Shown here: one piece after another, positions 8,679-17,959 of the stretch
How the letters are laid out: each line of letters starts with the position of its first letter
Position numbering within the stretch: the first letter of the stretch is position 1
Assembly (NCBI RefSeq): GCF_900105325.1
Contig: NZ_FNSU01000003.1
Span: 124,001-188,000, forward strand
Source: Pseudomonas marginalis
GTDB lineage: Bacteria > Pseudomonadota > Gammaproteobacteria > Pseudomonadales > Pseudomonadaceae
Reading direction: 5' to 3'
DNA length: 64,000 bases
The notes under the pieces: generated by a model
Told to the model about the DNA's origin: nothing
Databases searched by the model: none
What the model saw: only the letters and a program-made list of their open reading frames with translations
Program-made: the position numbers and the translations under genes

Positions 8679-10028
8679 TCAGCGCGCCTTGAGTTCGATG
8701 CGGTACAAGCGGCCGAGCAGCAACGAGTAAGACAAGGTGCCAATCAGCGCGACACCGCCGATAAACCAGAACGCGTAGGCAAACGAGCCTGTCGCGTGAA
8801 CGATGCCGCCGATCACGATCGGGGTGACGATCCCGCCGATATTGGCGGCCAGGCTGGTGATCCCACCGGTCAGGCCGATCAGCTCCTTCGGTGCCACCTC
8901 CGATACGGCGGCCCACGACGACGACGCGATGCCTTGGGCAAAGAAGGCAATGGTCAGTATCGCGATGCAGATCACGTTCGAGTCGGTGAAATTGACCAGC
9001 ACAATCGACATGCCCAGCATCGAGCCGACCACCAGGGGCAACTTGCGCGCGAAGGACATTGAGTAGCCACGGCGTATCAGCAAGTCGGAGACGATGCCGG
9101 CCAATAGAATGCCGACGGTAGCGCCCACGAACGGCAGCACCGCGAAGATCCCGGCCTTGATCATGGTCAACTTGCGCTCTTCGATCAGGTATGTCGGGAA
9201 CCAGGTCAGGAAGAAGTACAGCGCCGAGGTGCTGGCGAACTTGCCGATGCAAATGGCCCATATCTGCCGGTAGCCGAACAGCTCGGTGATCTGTCGCCAA
9301 TTGAAGCGGGTGCGCTCCTGGCTGCTCTTGACCAGCCCACCGCCGCCTTCGATGTACTTCAATTCTTCCTGGCTGACGCGCTTGCAGTTCAACGGGTCGC
9401 GGTACAGGTACAGCCAGGCCACACCGAACACGATGCCGAGCAACCCTGTGCTGTAGAACACATGGCGCCAGTCATAAGTGGTGGCCAGCCATAGCAGCAC
9501 GCCGGTAAACAGAGCCGTGCCCAGGTACTGGCCGCACACATAGATGCTGCTGGCCATGCCGCGTTCGCGGGCCGGGAACCACACCGTCACTGCCCGGCTG
9601 TTGGCCGGAAACGCCGGTGCTTCCATGGCGCCGACGGCCAGGCGCAAGCCGAATAACGATGCAAACCCTGTGGCGAAACCCTGGCACACGGTCACGGTTG
9701 ACCAACTGATCAGCGACACGCCGTAGGTGAGCCGGGAGCCGAAGCGGTCGGCCACAAAGCCTGCTGGTACCAGGGCGAGGGCATAAGTCCAGGCAAACGC
9801 GGAGAAAACCAGGCCCATTTCGATCTTGTCCAGGCCCAGGTCCTTGGCCATGAACGGTGCCGCAATCGAGATGTTCACGCGGTCGATGTAATTGATGATG
9901 GTTGCAATCAGCAGCAACGACAGCATGAACCAGCGACGCCGGGTCGGCAGCCGCTGGGGCAGGACGGCGTCCCGTACGCCGGCACTCACCGACGGCGCGG
10001 TGGACGGGGAGAGGTGCGAGTTCGACAT
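8679..10028 (-). CDS. MFS transporter, anion:cation symporter (sugar-acid) type
   Basis: A 449-residue carrier with 12 predicted membrane helices. The N-terminal IINYIDRVNISIAAPFMAKDLGL segment and the loop motif ADRFGSRLTYG are typical of the ACS family, which takes up galactonate, glucarate, hexuronates and similar acids. It is the first gene of the minus-strand operon, so uptake precedes the FAH hydrolase, SDR and hydroxyacid dehydrogenase steps. A divergent AraC regulator lies 550 bp away. The substrate is inferred only from family and context. Confidence 0.88.
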   Translation of the reverse strand: MSNSHLSPSTAPSVSAGVRDAVLPQRLPTRRRWFMLSLLLIATIINYIDRVNISIAAPFMAKDLGLDKIEMGLVFSAFAWTYALALVPAGFVADRFGSRLTYGVSLISWSTVTVCQGFATGFASLFGLRLAVGAMEAPAFPANSRAVTVWFPARERGMASSIYVCGQYLGTALFTGVLLWLATTYDWRHVFYSTGLLGIVFGVAWLYLYRDPLNCKRVSQEELKYIEGGGGLVKSSQERTRFNWRQITELFGYRQIWAICIGKFASTSALYFFLTWFPTYLIEERKLTMIKAGIFAVLPFVGATVGILLAGIVSDLLIRRGYSMSFARKLPLVVGSMLGMSIVLVNFTDSNVICIAILTIAFFAQGIASSSWAAVSEVAPKELIGLTGGITSLAANIGGIVTPIVIGGIVHATGSFAYAFWFIGGVALIGTLSYSLLLGRLYRIELKAR

Positions 10029-10580
10029 GGGTAGACCTTTTTATTGTCAGGTGAATCGTGAAGTTCGCGCGCAGCCGAAGCCGATGCCCCCAGTACCGGG
10101 GCAGAGCAATCGCTGCATTAATGGGAGGCGCGAACAGCCGCTGTCAGGCGCTCAGAGATGCCTTCGCACGGGTCGGGCCGGGGGAGGGGGGATAGGGCAA
10201 AAAAGCAGGTTCATGGGGTGCGCACCTTTTGATTGTTTTTGGAAGGTTCGGGCTGCATGGGTGATTACAGTGGTCGTACAACATTCCAAAATCAACGCGT
10301 GCGTTAGATCGTTTTTTCTTTATGAAAAGGCCTTGAATGCAGGAGTCCAAGAAAAAACGGATTAATTTATTTGGCTAAAACCGCTGCGTTTTTTAAATAA
10401 TCTATTGTTTTTTAATGATTAATTATTTTGTGGTGCGCCCGATTTTTTTGGACAGAGAAAATCGCCAACGCAGGTGAAAATAATCCGTCACACCTGGCTG
10501 TCATCCGATGACATATTGAAGCCGCGCCGGTCCGCCTGCACAATCACCCCGACCCTGTACCTGTCGAGGAGCCTCAGGCA
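10029..10580. promoter_or_regulatory. Long divergent control region, AT-rich in the middle
   Basis: This 552-bp stretch between the MFS operon and the AraC gene holds no convincing gene. Bases 10310-10445 are markedly AT-rich against a GC-rich background, with several runs of six or seven T or A. Such tracts attract MvaT-like silencers and also host promoters. No exact operator could be assigned. The AraC-type protein encoded next door is the obvious candidate to bind here. Confidence 0.45.
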
Positions 10581-11513
10581 ATGTCATCACCCAGTCGAGT
10601 CCCCACTTACGTCATGCAGCAACGCAGCGAGTTGACCGACTTTTACATCCGCGACAAAAAAGGCCGTCGCGCGGAAACCAGCCCCCACCGCCATGAGTAT
10701 TTCCAGATCCAGGTCAACCTGGGTGGCGACACCGTGCAGCACATCGGCAATGCCGAACGGCCGTTTCCGCGCAATGCGCTGGCGTTCATCCTGCCGCATC
10801 GGGTGCATGTGATTCCCCATCCGGCAGACAGCAACTTCATTGTGATCAATTTCTCCCAGACCTTCCTGCTGCCGCATTTGCAGTGCGACCCGATGGATCT
10901 GGAAGAGGTTTCGATCCTGCTGGCGCCCGAGTTGTCACCGTTCCGCTTCCAGGAGCATCTGGATTTCATCCTCGGCGATGAGGACTTCGGCATCGTCCGT
11001 GGCTTGATCGAACAGATGCGCGCCCTGGATGAAAACCGCCAGTTTGGCACTCGCGAGATGCTCAAGGGATTGTTGCTGCAATTGGTAGGGCGCGTGTGCG
11101 CGTTGTATGCCGAACCGCTCAAGCGCTTGGCCGAAGAGAATGCCGCCGAAGTCAGTCGGCGCGATGCACTGAGCAGAATGTCTGAGTACCTGCGCAAGAA
11201 TATTGCAGACCCCGATCTGAACCTGATCAAGGTGGCGGCGGCGACTTACCTGTCACCGACCTACCTGACGCATTGGTTGCGCAAGGAAATCGGCAAGACC
11301 TTTACGGAGTTGGTGCTTGAACGCCGGATGCACGCGGCGCGCAATTATTTGCTCAATGGCACACGACCGGTGGGTGAGGTGGCCAGGTTGTGCGGTTTCG
11401 CCGACGAGGCGTATTTCTCCCGACGTTTTCGCCAGATACACGGCCAGCCACCGGGGCAATTCAGGCGCCAGCAGCTCAACCCTGACACGCCGCAATCACC
11501 CACCGGCACCTGA
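10581..11513 (+). CDS. AraC-family transcriptional regulator
   Basis: A 310-residue regulator. The N-terminal half is a cupin-like sensor: SPHRHEYFQIQVNLGG (about residues 34-49) and FILPHRVHVIPHP (about 72-84) match sugar-acid sensing AraC proteins. The C-terminal half has two helix-turn-helix units: IKVAAATYLSPTYLTHWLRKEIGKT and VGEVARLCGFADEAYFSRRFRQIHGQPP. The start follows a GAGGAGCC site. It is divergent from the MFS-FAH-SDR-dehydrogenase operon and is the probable activator of that operon in response to its substrate. Confidence 0.87.
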   Translation: MSSPSRVPTYVMQQRSELTDFYIRDKKGRRAETSPHRHEYFQIQVNLGGDTVQHIGNAERPFPRNALAFILPHRVHVIPHPADSNFIVINFSQTFLLPHLQCDPMDLEEVSILLAPELSPFRFQEHLDFILGDEDFGIVRGLIEQMRALDENRQFGTREMLKGLLLQLVGRVCALYAEPLKRLAEENAAEVSRRDALSRMSEYLRKNIADPDLNLIKVAAATYLSPTYLTHWLRKEIGKTFTELVLERRMHAARNYLLNGTRPVGEVARLCGFADEAYFSRRFRQIHGQPPGQFRRQQLNPDTPQSPTGT

Positions 11514-11527
11514 GTCGGCACGCGCCG

Positions 11528-12430
11528 TCAGTTCGCCCACCCGTCACGCACCGCACTGCGAATCCCCTCCAGCAACATCGCGAACGCCGGGTTGTCATTG
11601 TTCTCGCGCCAGATCAGGTGCAGTTCACTTTGCGCGCCTTCGCCCAGGTCGATATCGCGAAACACCACGTTCTTGAACACCACACTGCTGGCGCAACGCG
11701 GTACCAGCGCCAGCCCCATGCCGGCGTTGACCAGGGCCAGGATGGTCAGGGACGAGCCCAGCCACTGTACGTATTCCGGTGCGACACGGGCCGAGCGCAG
11801 CAGCCCGGTGAGCAGTTCGTTGAACGGCGGGTAGGCCGCATGGGCGTACATCAGGAACGGCTGGGCGTCGAGGTCGTGGACGCTGACGCTGTCGGCACTG
11901 GCCAGTCGATGGCTGCTCGGCACCGCCAGCACGAAGGGCTCGCGCACCAGGCATTCGGTGGCATAACCGGGTTCCAGCAGGGGCGCGCGGACGATGCCCA
12001 GGTCGATGCGCCGCGCGCGCAGGGCTTCGTATTGCTGGTAGGTGTTCATCTCCGAGAGGTCGATCCTGACCTGGGGCTGCTTGAGCCGTGCCTCGGCGAT
12101 GACCCTGGGCAAAAACTCATACACCGCGCTGCCGACGAAGCTGATATTCACCGTGCCGATATCGCCCTCGGCAAAACGCCGTGCGGTCACGGCTGCCTGC
12201 TGGGCGCGCTCCAACAGGTTCTGCGCCTCGATGAAAAACGCCCGTCCGGCGGCGGTGAGGGCAACGCTGCGGGTGGTGCGGGTAAACAGCTCTACGCCGA
12301 GGTGATGCTCCAGTAATTGGATCTGTCGGCTGAGGGGCGGCTGGGTCATGTTCAGCCGTTCGGCGGCGCGGCGAAAATTCAGCTCGGTGGCCACGGTGGT
12401 GAAGCAGCGCAGTTGCGTCAGTTCGAACAT
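11528..12430 (-). CDS. LysR-family transcriptional regulator (CatM/BenM-like fold)
   Basis: A 300-residue LTTR. The winged helix-turn-helix is at residues 1-60 (LRCFTTVATELNFRRAAERLNMTQPPLSRQIQLLEHHLGVELF), followed by a periplasmic-binding-like effector domain. The ATG at 12430 gives the usual LTTR N-terminus MFELTQLRCF; an upstream in-frame start would add 17 atypical residues. It is divergent from the MFS transporter and dehydratase pair (12537-15172), so it probably controls them. Confidence 0.87.
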   Translation of the reverse strand: MFELTQLRCFTTVATELNFRRAAERLNMTQPPLSRQIQLLEHHLGVELFTRTTRSVALTAAGRAFFIEAQNLLERAQQAAVTARRFAEGDIGTVNISFVGSAVYEFLPRVIAEARLKQPQVRIDLSEMNTYQQYEALRARRIDLGIVRAPLLEPGYATECLVREPFVLAVPSSHRLASADSVSVHDLDAQPFLMYAHAAYPPFNELLTGLLRSARVAPEYVQWLGSSLTILALVNAGMGLALVPRCASSVVFKNVVFRDIDLGEGAQSELHLIWRENNDNPAFAMLLEGIRSAVRDGWAN

Positions 12431-12536
12431 TGATCTAATCCAGGTATCAATCGAATGCCAAGTTAGATTAGACGGGAACAATCCCCGGCGTCCATCATCG
12501 GTGCGTCCCTAAAAAAACAATGATTGGGAGTTGCCC

Positions 12537-13901
12537 TTGGATACCGTCCAGAATCCGCCCGACCCGAGCGTGCTCGCCCGCGCAGCCGCCAAGGTCAAGC
12601 GCCATGTACTGCCGTTGTTCGTGGTGATGTTCATCGTCAATTACATCGACCGTGTCAATATCGGCTTTGTGCGCAGCCATATGGAGACCGACCTGGGCAT
12701 TGGCGCCGCCGCCTATGGCTTGGGTGCCGGGCTGTTCTTCATCGGTTACGCGATCTTCGAAGTGCCGTCCAATCTGCTGCTGCAGCGCTACGGCGCACGG
12801 GCCTGGTTGACGCGCATCATGTTCACCTGGGGCGCGGCTGCGATGGCCATGGCCTTTGTCCAAGGCGAAACCAGCTTTTATATCCTGCGCTTCGTGCTCG
12901 GCGCGGCCGAAGCCGGTTTTTTCCCCGGCATCATCTACTACTTCACCCAATGGTTGCCGGCCGCCGAGCGCGGCAAGGCGATGGCGATTTTCCTCAGCGG
13001 TTCGGCCATCGCCTCGGTGATTTCCGGGCCGGTGTCGGGGGCGTTGCTCAACGTCAGCGGCTTGAGCCTGCATGGCTGGCAGTGGATGTTCCTGATCGAG
13101 GGTTTTGCCTCCATCCTGTTGTGCGGGTTTGTGTGGTTCTGGTTGCAGTCCCACCCCCATCAGGCCAAGTGGCTCAGCGACGAAGAAAAACACGCGCTGG
13201 TGACGGCCATCGCGCTTGAGCAAACGGCCCGCGAAGCCACCCAGAGCGTGCGGCCGTCGATGTTCAAGCTGCTGGCCGACAAGCAGATCGCGCTGTTCTG
13301 CTTTATCTACTTTTCCATCGCCCTGACCATCTACGGCGCCACGTTCTGGTTGCCGAGCATGATCAAGAAAATGGGCAACCTGGGCGACTTCCAGGTGGGG
13401 TTGTTCAACTCGATCCCGTGGTTGATTTCCATCGTCGCCATGTATGGGTTCGCCGCCCTGGCGAGCAAGTGGAAACACCAGCAGGCGTGGGTGGCGCTGA
13501 TGCTGGTGATCGCCGCCGTCGGCATGTTCATGTCCACCACTGGCGGGCCGGTGTTTGCGTTTGTCGCCATCTGTTTTGCCGCGATTGGCTTCAAGGCCGC
13601 TTCCGCGCTGTTCTGGCCGATCCCCCAGGGTTACCTGGATGCGCGCATCGCCGCGGCGGTGATTGCCTTGATCAATTCGGTCGGCAACCTCGGCGGTTTT
13701 GTTGCCCCCACCACCTTCGGCCTGCTGGAGCAGACCACCGGTTCGATTGAAGGCGGGCTGTACGGCCTGGCCGCGACCTCGCTGGTGGCCGCGGTGGTGG
13801 TGTTTTTTGCGCGCACCGCACCACGGCCCGGTGTGCCGCCCACCTCCAAACCGACTCATCATCATGCCTTGCGTCCAGGCCCACAGGGAGCCGCCTCTTG
13901 A
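12537..13901 (+). CDS. MFS transporter, phthalate permease / sugar-acid (ACS) family
   Basis: A carrier of about 454 residues with 12 helices. NYIDRVNIGFVRSHMETDLG and the loop LLQRYGARAWLTR mark it as an anion:cation symporter. A TTG at 12537 is preferred because GGGAG ends six bases before it and gives MDTVQNPP; another in-frame TTG at 12531 is possible but too close to the ribosome-binding site. The stop overlaps the start of the dehydratase gene by four bases (TTGA). It very likely imports the aldarate or related acid acted on by that enzyme. Confidence 0.86.
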   Translation: MDTVQNPPDPSVLARAAAKVKRHVLPLFVVMFIVNYIDRVNIGFVRSHMETDLGIGAAAYGLGAGLFFIGYAIFEVPSNLLLQRYGARAWLTRIMFTWGAAAMAMAFVQGETSFYILRFVLGAAEAGFFPGIIYYFTQWLPAAERGKAMAIFLSGSAIASVISGPVSGALLNVSGLSLHGWQWMFLIEGFASILLCGFVWFWLQSHPHQAKWLSDEEKHALVTAIALEQTAREATQSVRPSMFKLLADKQIALFCFIYFSIALTIYGATFWLPSMIKKMGNLGDFQVGLFNSIPWLISIVAMYGFAALASKWKHQQAWVALMLVIAAVGMFMSTTGGPVFAFVAICFAAIGFKAASALFWPIPQGYLDARIAAAVIALINSVGNLGGFVAPTTFGLLEQTTGSIEGGLYGLAATSLVAAVVVFFARTAPRPGVPPTSKPTHHHALRPGPQGAAS

Positions 13902-15172
13902 AAATCGTCCGCGTTACCGTCACCCCCATCGCGTTTCGCGACCCGCCGCTGCTCAACGCCAGCGGTATCCACGAAGCCTTCGCGCTGCGCTCGATCATCG
14001 AAATCGAGAGCGACACCGGCTACATCGGCCTTGGCGAAAGCTACGGCGATGCCCCGGCGCTGGCGATCCAGCAACAGGTCAAGGATCAACTGATCGGCCT
14101 TGATCCGTTCAACCTCAACCAACTGCGCGCCATCGTGCAGGCCACCGTGGCGGCGCACAAACCCGCGAGCATTGCCGGCGCCGAACTGGCCCCCGGTTCC
14201 CATGCGAGCAAGGCAGTGAGCAATGCCTATTCGGCGTTTGAGGTGGCGTTTCTCGACCTGCAGGCGCACTCACTGAATGTGCCGCTGGTGGACCTGCTGG
14301 GCGGCGCGATCCGCGACCGGATCCCGTTCAGCGCCTACCTGTTCTTCAAGTACGCCGAGCACATCGACTCGCCCTATAAACCCGACAGTTGGGGCGAAGC
14401 CCTCAACGAAGTACAGATCGTCGCCCAGGCGCGGCGGATGATCGACACCTATGGCTTCAAAAGCATCAAGCTCAAGGCCGGTGCGCTGGACCCTGAGCAT
14501 GAAGTGGCGTGCATCAAGGCCCTGAAAAAAGCCTTCCCCGGCGTGCCGCTGCGCATCGACCCGAATGGCAATTGGTCCCTGGAAACCTCGATCCGCATGG
14601 CCGAACTGCTCGGCGACGACCTGCAGTATTACGAAGACCCCACCCCCGGCCTGGAAGGCATGGCCGAGTTGCACACACGCACCGGCTTGCCCCTGGCGAC
14701 CAACATGGTGGTCACCGATTTTGACGAGTTCCGCCGCAGCGTGGCCCTGAACAGCGTGCAGATCGTACTCGCCGACCATCACTACTGGGGCGGCCTGCGC
14801 GACACCCAGGTATTGGCGAAGATGTGCCAGACTTTTGGCCTGGGCGTGTCGATGCACTCCAACTCACACCTGGGCATCAGCCTGATGGCCATGGCCCACG
14901 TGGCCGCGTCGGTGCCCAACCTCGACTACGCCTGCGACACCCACTACCCCTGGCAAGAACCGGACGAAGAAGTGATCAAGGGCGGCAAACTGCCGATTGT
15001 CGACGGCTGCGTGAAGATCACCCGCGCACCGGGGCTGGGCCTGGAACTGGACCCTGATCAACTGGGCAAGCTGCATGACCAATACCTCAGCTGCGGCATT
15101 CGCCAGCGCGACGACGTGAAGCAGATGCAGCGCTATCAACCGGATTGGAAGACCGTCAAACCGCGTTTCTGA
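13898..15172 (+). CDS. Mandelate racemase/enolase superfamily dehydratase, glucarate-dehydratase-like
   Basis: A 424-residue enzyme in the glucarate dehydratase branch of the enolase superfamily. The KxK motif is in SIKLKAG (about residues 190-196). The metal ligands are seen in RIDPNGNW (about 221-228) and YYEDP (about 246-250). The ATNMVVTDFDE segment and the SMHSNSHLGISLMAMAHVAA segment with the catalytic His are typical of GlucD rather than mandelate racemase. It would dehydrate D-glucarate, galactarate or a close relative to a 5-keto-4-deoxy acid. The start is a TTG inside the overlap with the transporter, preceded by GGGAG. GudX-like paralogs with poor activity exist, so the substrate stays open. 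Confidence 0.85.
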   Translation: MKIVRVTVTPIAFRDPPLLNASGIHEAFALRSIIEIESDTGYIGLGESYGDAPALAIQQQVKDQLIGLDPFNLNQLRAIVQATVAAHKPASIAGAELAPGSHASKAVSNAYSAFEVAFLDLQAHSLNVPLVDLLGGAIRDRIPFSAYLFFKYAEHIDSPYKPDSWGEALNEVQIVAQARRMIDTYGFKSIKLKAGALDPEHEVACIKALKKAFPGVPLRIDPNGNWSLETSIRMAELLGDDLQYYEDPTPGLEGMAELHTRTGLPLATNMVVTDFDEFRRSVALNSVQIVLADHHYWGGLRDTQVLAKMCQTFGLGVSMHSNSHLGISLMAMAHVAASVPNLDYACDTHYPWQEPDEEVIKGGKLPIVDGCVKITRAPGLGLELDPDQLGKLHDQYLSCGIRQRDDVKQMQRYQPDWKTVKPRF

Positions 15173-15190
15173 AGCTGGTCGCTTCGTTTT

Positions 15191-15221
15191 GCCCGGTGAC
15201 TTGCGTCACCGGGCTTTTTTT
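15191..15221. terminator. Rho-independent terminator shared by convergent genes
   Basis: GCCCGGTGAC and GTCACCGGGC form a 10-bp stem with loop TTGC, followed by seven T residues. The T tract runs into the stop codon of the acyl-CoA synthetase gene on the other strand. It ends the transporter-dehydratase transcript and may work in both directions. Confidence 0.9.
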
Positions 15222-16902
15222 AGCTGAAATCTTCTTCGAAGTGCTCCTGTTCACCCCGTGTGTCGCTCTGGCGCCGCACCACCTCCATCTGCCGCAACTC
15301 CACCCGGCGGATTTTGCCGGAAATGGTCTTGGGCAACTCGCTGACAAACTCGATCCGCCGCACCCGCTTGTAGGGCGCCAGATGCTCGCGGGCGAAGGCG
15401 AGGATGTGCGCGGCCAGTTCGGCGCTGCCCGGGGCGTCATGGGCCAGGATCAGGAACGCCTTGGGCACCGCCAGGCGCAACGGATCGGGGCTGGGCACCA
15501 CGGCCACTTCCATCACCGCCGGGTGTTCGATCAGCGCGCTTTCCAGCTCGAAGGGGCTGATGCGGTAGTCGGAGGCCTTGAACACGTCGTCGGCGCGCCC
15601 GACAAAGGTGATGTAGCCGTCGGCGTCGATCTGCGCGGTGTCGCCGGTGCGGTAGTAACCGTCGCGCATCACCTCGGCGGTTTTCTCCGGGCTGTCTTCG
15701 TAGCCGAGCATCAGGCCCAGTGGGCGCACCTCAAGGGGCAGGGCGACTTCACCCTCGGTGCCCGGTACGCCGTCGGCGTCCAGCAGGGCCACCTGGTAGC
15801 CCGGCAACGGGCGGCCCATGGAGCCTGGCTTGAGCACCTGGCCCGGCGTATTGCCCACCAACGCGGTGGTTTCCGACTGGCCGAAGCCGTCGCGCAGCGG
15901 CAGGCCCCAGGCCTGTTGGATCTGCTCGATGATCTCCGGGTTCAGCGGTTCACCGGCGCCCACCAGTTCGCGCAGGTTCAGGCGTGATTTGTAGCTGGCC
16001 AGGTCTTCCTGGATCAGCATGCGCCACACCGTGGGCGGGGCGCACAGGCTGGTCACCCGGTACTTCTCCAGCGCGCCGAGCAACGCCTGGGCACTGAACC
16101 GCGCGACGTTATGGATAAAGATGCAGGCGCCGGCATTCCACGGTGCGAACAGGCAGCTCCAGGCATGCTTGGCCCAGCCCGGCGAGGAGATGTTCAGGTG
16201 CAGGTCGCCGGGTTGCAGGCCGATCCAGTACAGGGTCGACAGATGGCCGACCGGATAGCTCTGGTGGCTGTGCAGCACCATCTTCGGTTTTGAGGTGGTG
16301 CCGGAGGTGAAATACAGCAGCATCGGGTCCGTGGCCAAGGTACGGCCCTCGGCCTCGAACCGCTCGGGGTATTCAAAGGCGGCGCTGTGCGCGACCCAGC
16401 CAGTCGGCGCCGCTCCCACGCATACGCGGCTGCAACCTTCGCCCAGGCCCTCGAACTTGCCGACATGCGCCGCGCCGACCACCAGGTGGCGGACCTGGCC
16501 CCGCTCGATGCGGTCGTGCAGGTCAACCGGGTTGAGCAGGGCGGTGGCGGGGATCACCACCGCGCCGAGCTTGAAGGCCGCCAGCATGGTTTCCCACAGC
16601 GCCACATCGTTGCCGAGCATCAGAAGCACGCGCTCGCCACGCCGAACACCGAGGGCGCGCAGGTGGTTAGCGACCTGGTTGGAGCGCGCGGCCAGTTGCT
16701 GGAAGCTGTAGCGCTGCTCGCTGCCGTCCTCTTCGACGATCCACAGCGCGTCGGCGGCATTGCCCTCGGCCATGGCATCGAAGTAGTCCAGGGCCCAGTT
16801 GAAGGCGTCCAGTTGCGGCCAACGAAAGTCACGGGCGGCGGTGGCGTAGTCGGTACGGTGCGCGAGCAGAAAATCCCGGGCAGCCAGGAAGGACTGGGTC
16901 AT
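15220..16902 (-). CDS. AMP-binding acyl-CoA synthetase
   Basis: A 560-residue member of the adenylate-forming family. The ATP-binding loop is YFTSGTTSKPKM (about residues 218-229). GFGQSETT (about 343-350) and YRTGDTAQIDADGYITFVGRADDVFKASDYRISP (about 420-453) are the A5 and A7-A8 motifs. The catalytic Lys is in KTISGKIRRVELR near residue 530. It would activate a carboxylic acid to its CoA ester through an acyl-AMP. The sequence resembles medium-chain (ACSM-like) synthetases, but chain length cannot be judged. It is transcribed alone. Confidence 0.88.
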   Translation of the reverse strand: MTQSFLAARDFLLAHRTDYATAARDFRWPQLDAFNWALDYFDAMAEGNAADALWIVEEDGSEQRYSFQQLAARSNQVANHLRALGVRRGERVLLMLGNDVALWETMLAAFKLGAVVIPATALLNPVDLHDRIERGQVRHLVVGAAHVGKFEGLGEGCSRVCVGAAPTGWVAHSAAFEYPERFEAEGRTLATDPMLLYFTSGTTSKPKMVLHSHQSYPVGHLSTLYWIGLQPGDLHLNISSPGWAKHAWSCLFAPWNAGACIFIHNVARFSAQALLGALEKYRVTSLCAPPTVWRMLIQEDLASYKSRLNLRELVGAGEPLNPEIIEQIQQAWGLPLRDGFGQSETTALVGNTPGQVLKPGSMGRPLPGYQVALLDADGVPGTEGEVALPLEVRPLGLMLGYEDSPEKTAEVMRDGYYRTGDTAQIDADGYITFVGRADDVFKASDYRISPFELESALIEHPAVMEVAVVPSPDPLRLAVPKAFLILAHDAPGSAELAAHILAFAREHLAPYKRVRRIEFVSELPKTISGKIRRVELRQMEVVRRQSDTRGEQEHFEEDFS

Positions 16903-17073
16903 GGTCGGTGTCCTTAATTATTGTTGTGGGGACTGGCCCTTCGGGTGCACCGAGAGGCTGGACCGAGTATAGGCACGCATAAATAAGAGCAAAACGCTCA
17001 AAAACACCGGAGCGTTGTGCAAAAAAGTCATGGGTGATAAGGGCTGGCGAGTGGTGATTGACGGGTTATACGT

Positions 17074-17098
17074 AAAAGTCCAGTATGGAATTATAAGT
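17074..17098 (+). promoter_or_regulatory. Operator/promoter motif shared with the dauBAR promoter
   Basis: The 25-bp block reads AAAAGTCCA-N2-ATGGA-N3-ATAAGT and lies 68 bp before the binding-protein ATG. The same block in the same orientation relative to transcription lies before dauB (20876-20900 on the minus strand); 20 of 25 positions agree. Its core GTCCAgTATGGA is a dyad. It is probably a DauR site overlapping a -10 region (TATAAG). Confidence 0.6.
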
Positions 17099-17166
17099 AC
17101 AAAAAATCCCGCTCCAGCTTTTTCTTCACGCTTGCCAAAACCAATAACAACTCGCGAGACACGACC

Positions 17167-17943
17167 ATGAAGAAACTCCCCCTCATCACCGCCCTGGCCT
17201 TGGGCCTGATCGCCTCCAGCCACCTGCTGGCCGCCGAGAAAACCCTGCGTATCGGCATCGAAGCGGCTTACCCACCGTTTGCGTCCAAGACCGAAGAGGG
17301 CAAGATCGTCGGCTTCGACTACGACATCGGCAATGCGCTGTGTGCGCAGATGAAGGTCAAGTGTGTGTGGGTCGAAGGTGAATTCGACGGCCTGATTCCT
17401 TCCCTCAAAGTGAAGAAAATCGACATGGCCTTGTCGTCCATGACCATCAATGACGATCGCAGGAAGTCGGTGGATTTCTCCCACAAGTACTACTTCACCT
17501 CCTCGCGCCTGGTGATGAGGGACGGTGCCGTGGTGGATGACCAGTACGCCAGCCTCAAGGGCAAGACCGTGGGTGTGCAGCGCGCCACCACCACCGACCG
17601 TTACGCCACCGAGGTGTTCGAACCCAAGGGCATCAACGTCAAGCGCTACAGCAATAACGAAGAGATCTACATGGACCTGGCGGCAGGCCGGCTGGATGCA
17701 ATCTTTGCCGACACCATTCCCTTGAATGACTTTTTGCAGATGCCTCGGGGCAAGGGCTACGGGTTTGTCGGCCCGGAACTCAAGGACCCGAAATACGTGG
17801 GCGAGGGCGCCGGGATCGCGGTGCGCAAGGGCAATACCGCGCTGGTCAGCGAACTGAACAGCGCCATCGACGGCATTCGTGCCAGTGGGGAATACCAGAA
17901 GATTTCACAGCAGTACTTCAAGGCCGACATCTACGGCGATTGA
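17167..17943 (+). CDS. Periplasmic basic amino-acid binding protein (HisJ/AotJ type)
   Basis: A 258-residue ABC-type solute-binding protein. The signal peptide MKKLPLITALALGLIASSHLLAA is followed by EKTLRIGIEAAYPPFASK and GFDYDIGNALCAQMKVKCVWVEGEFDGLIPSLKVKKIDMALSSMTI, the classical lysine-arginine-ornithine-binding core with its disulfide pair. No permease or ATPase gene is adjacent, so it must dock on a transporter encoded elsewhere. It converges on dauR and shares a promoter motif with dauB, so D- or L-arginine is the likely ligand. In P. aeruginosa a similar binding-protein gene neighbours dauBAR. Confidence 0.88.
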   Translation: MKKLPLITALALGLIASSHLLAAEKTLRIGIEAAYPPFASKTEEGKIVGFDYDIGNALCAQMKVKCVWVEGEFDGLIPSLKVKKIDMALSSMTINDDRRKSVDFSHKYYFTSSRLVMRDGAVVDDQYASLKGKTVGVQRATTTDRYATEVFEPKGINVKRYSNNEEIYMDLAAGRLDAIFADTIPLNDFLQMPRGKGYGFVGPELKDPKYVGEGAGIAVRKGNTALVSELNSAIDGIRASGEYQKISQQYFKADIYGD

Positions 17944-17959
17944 GCATCATACGCGGGCA

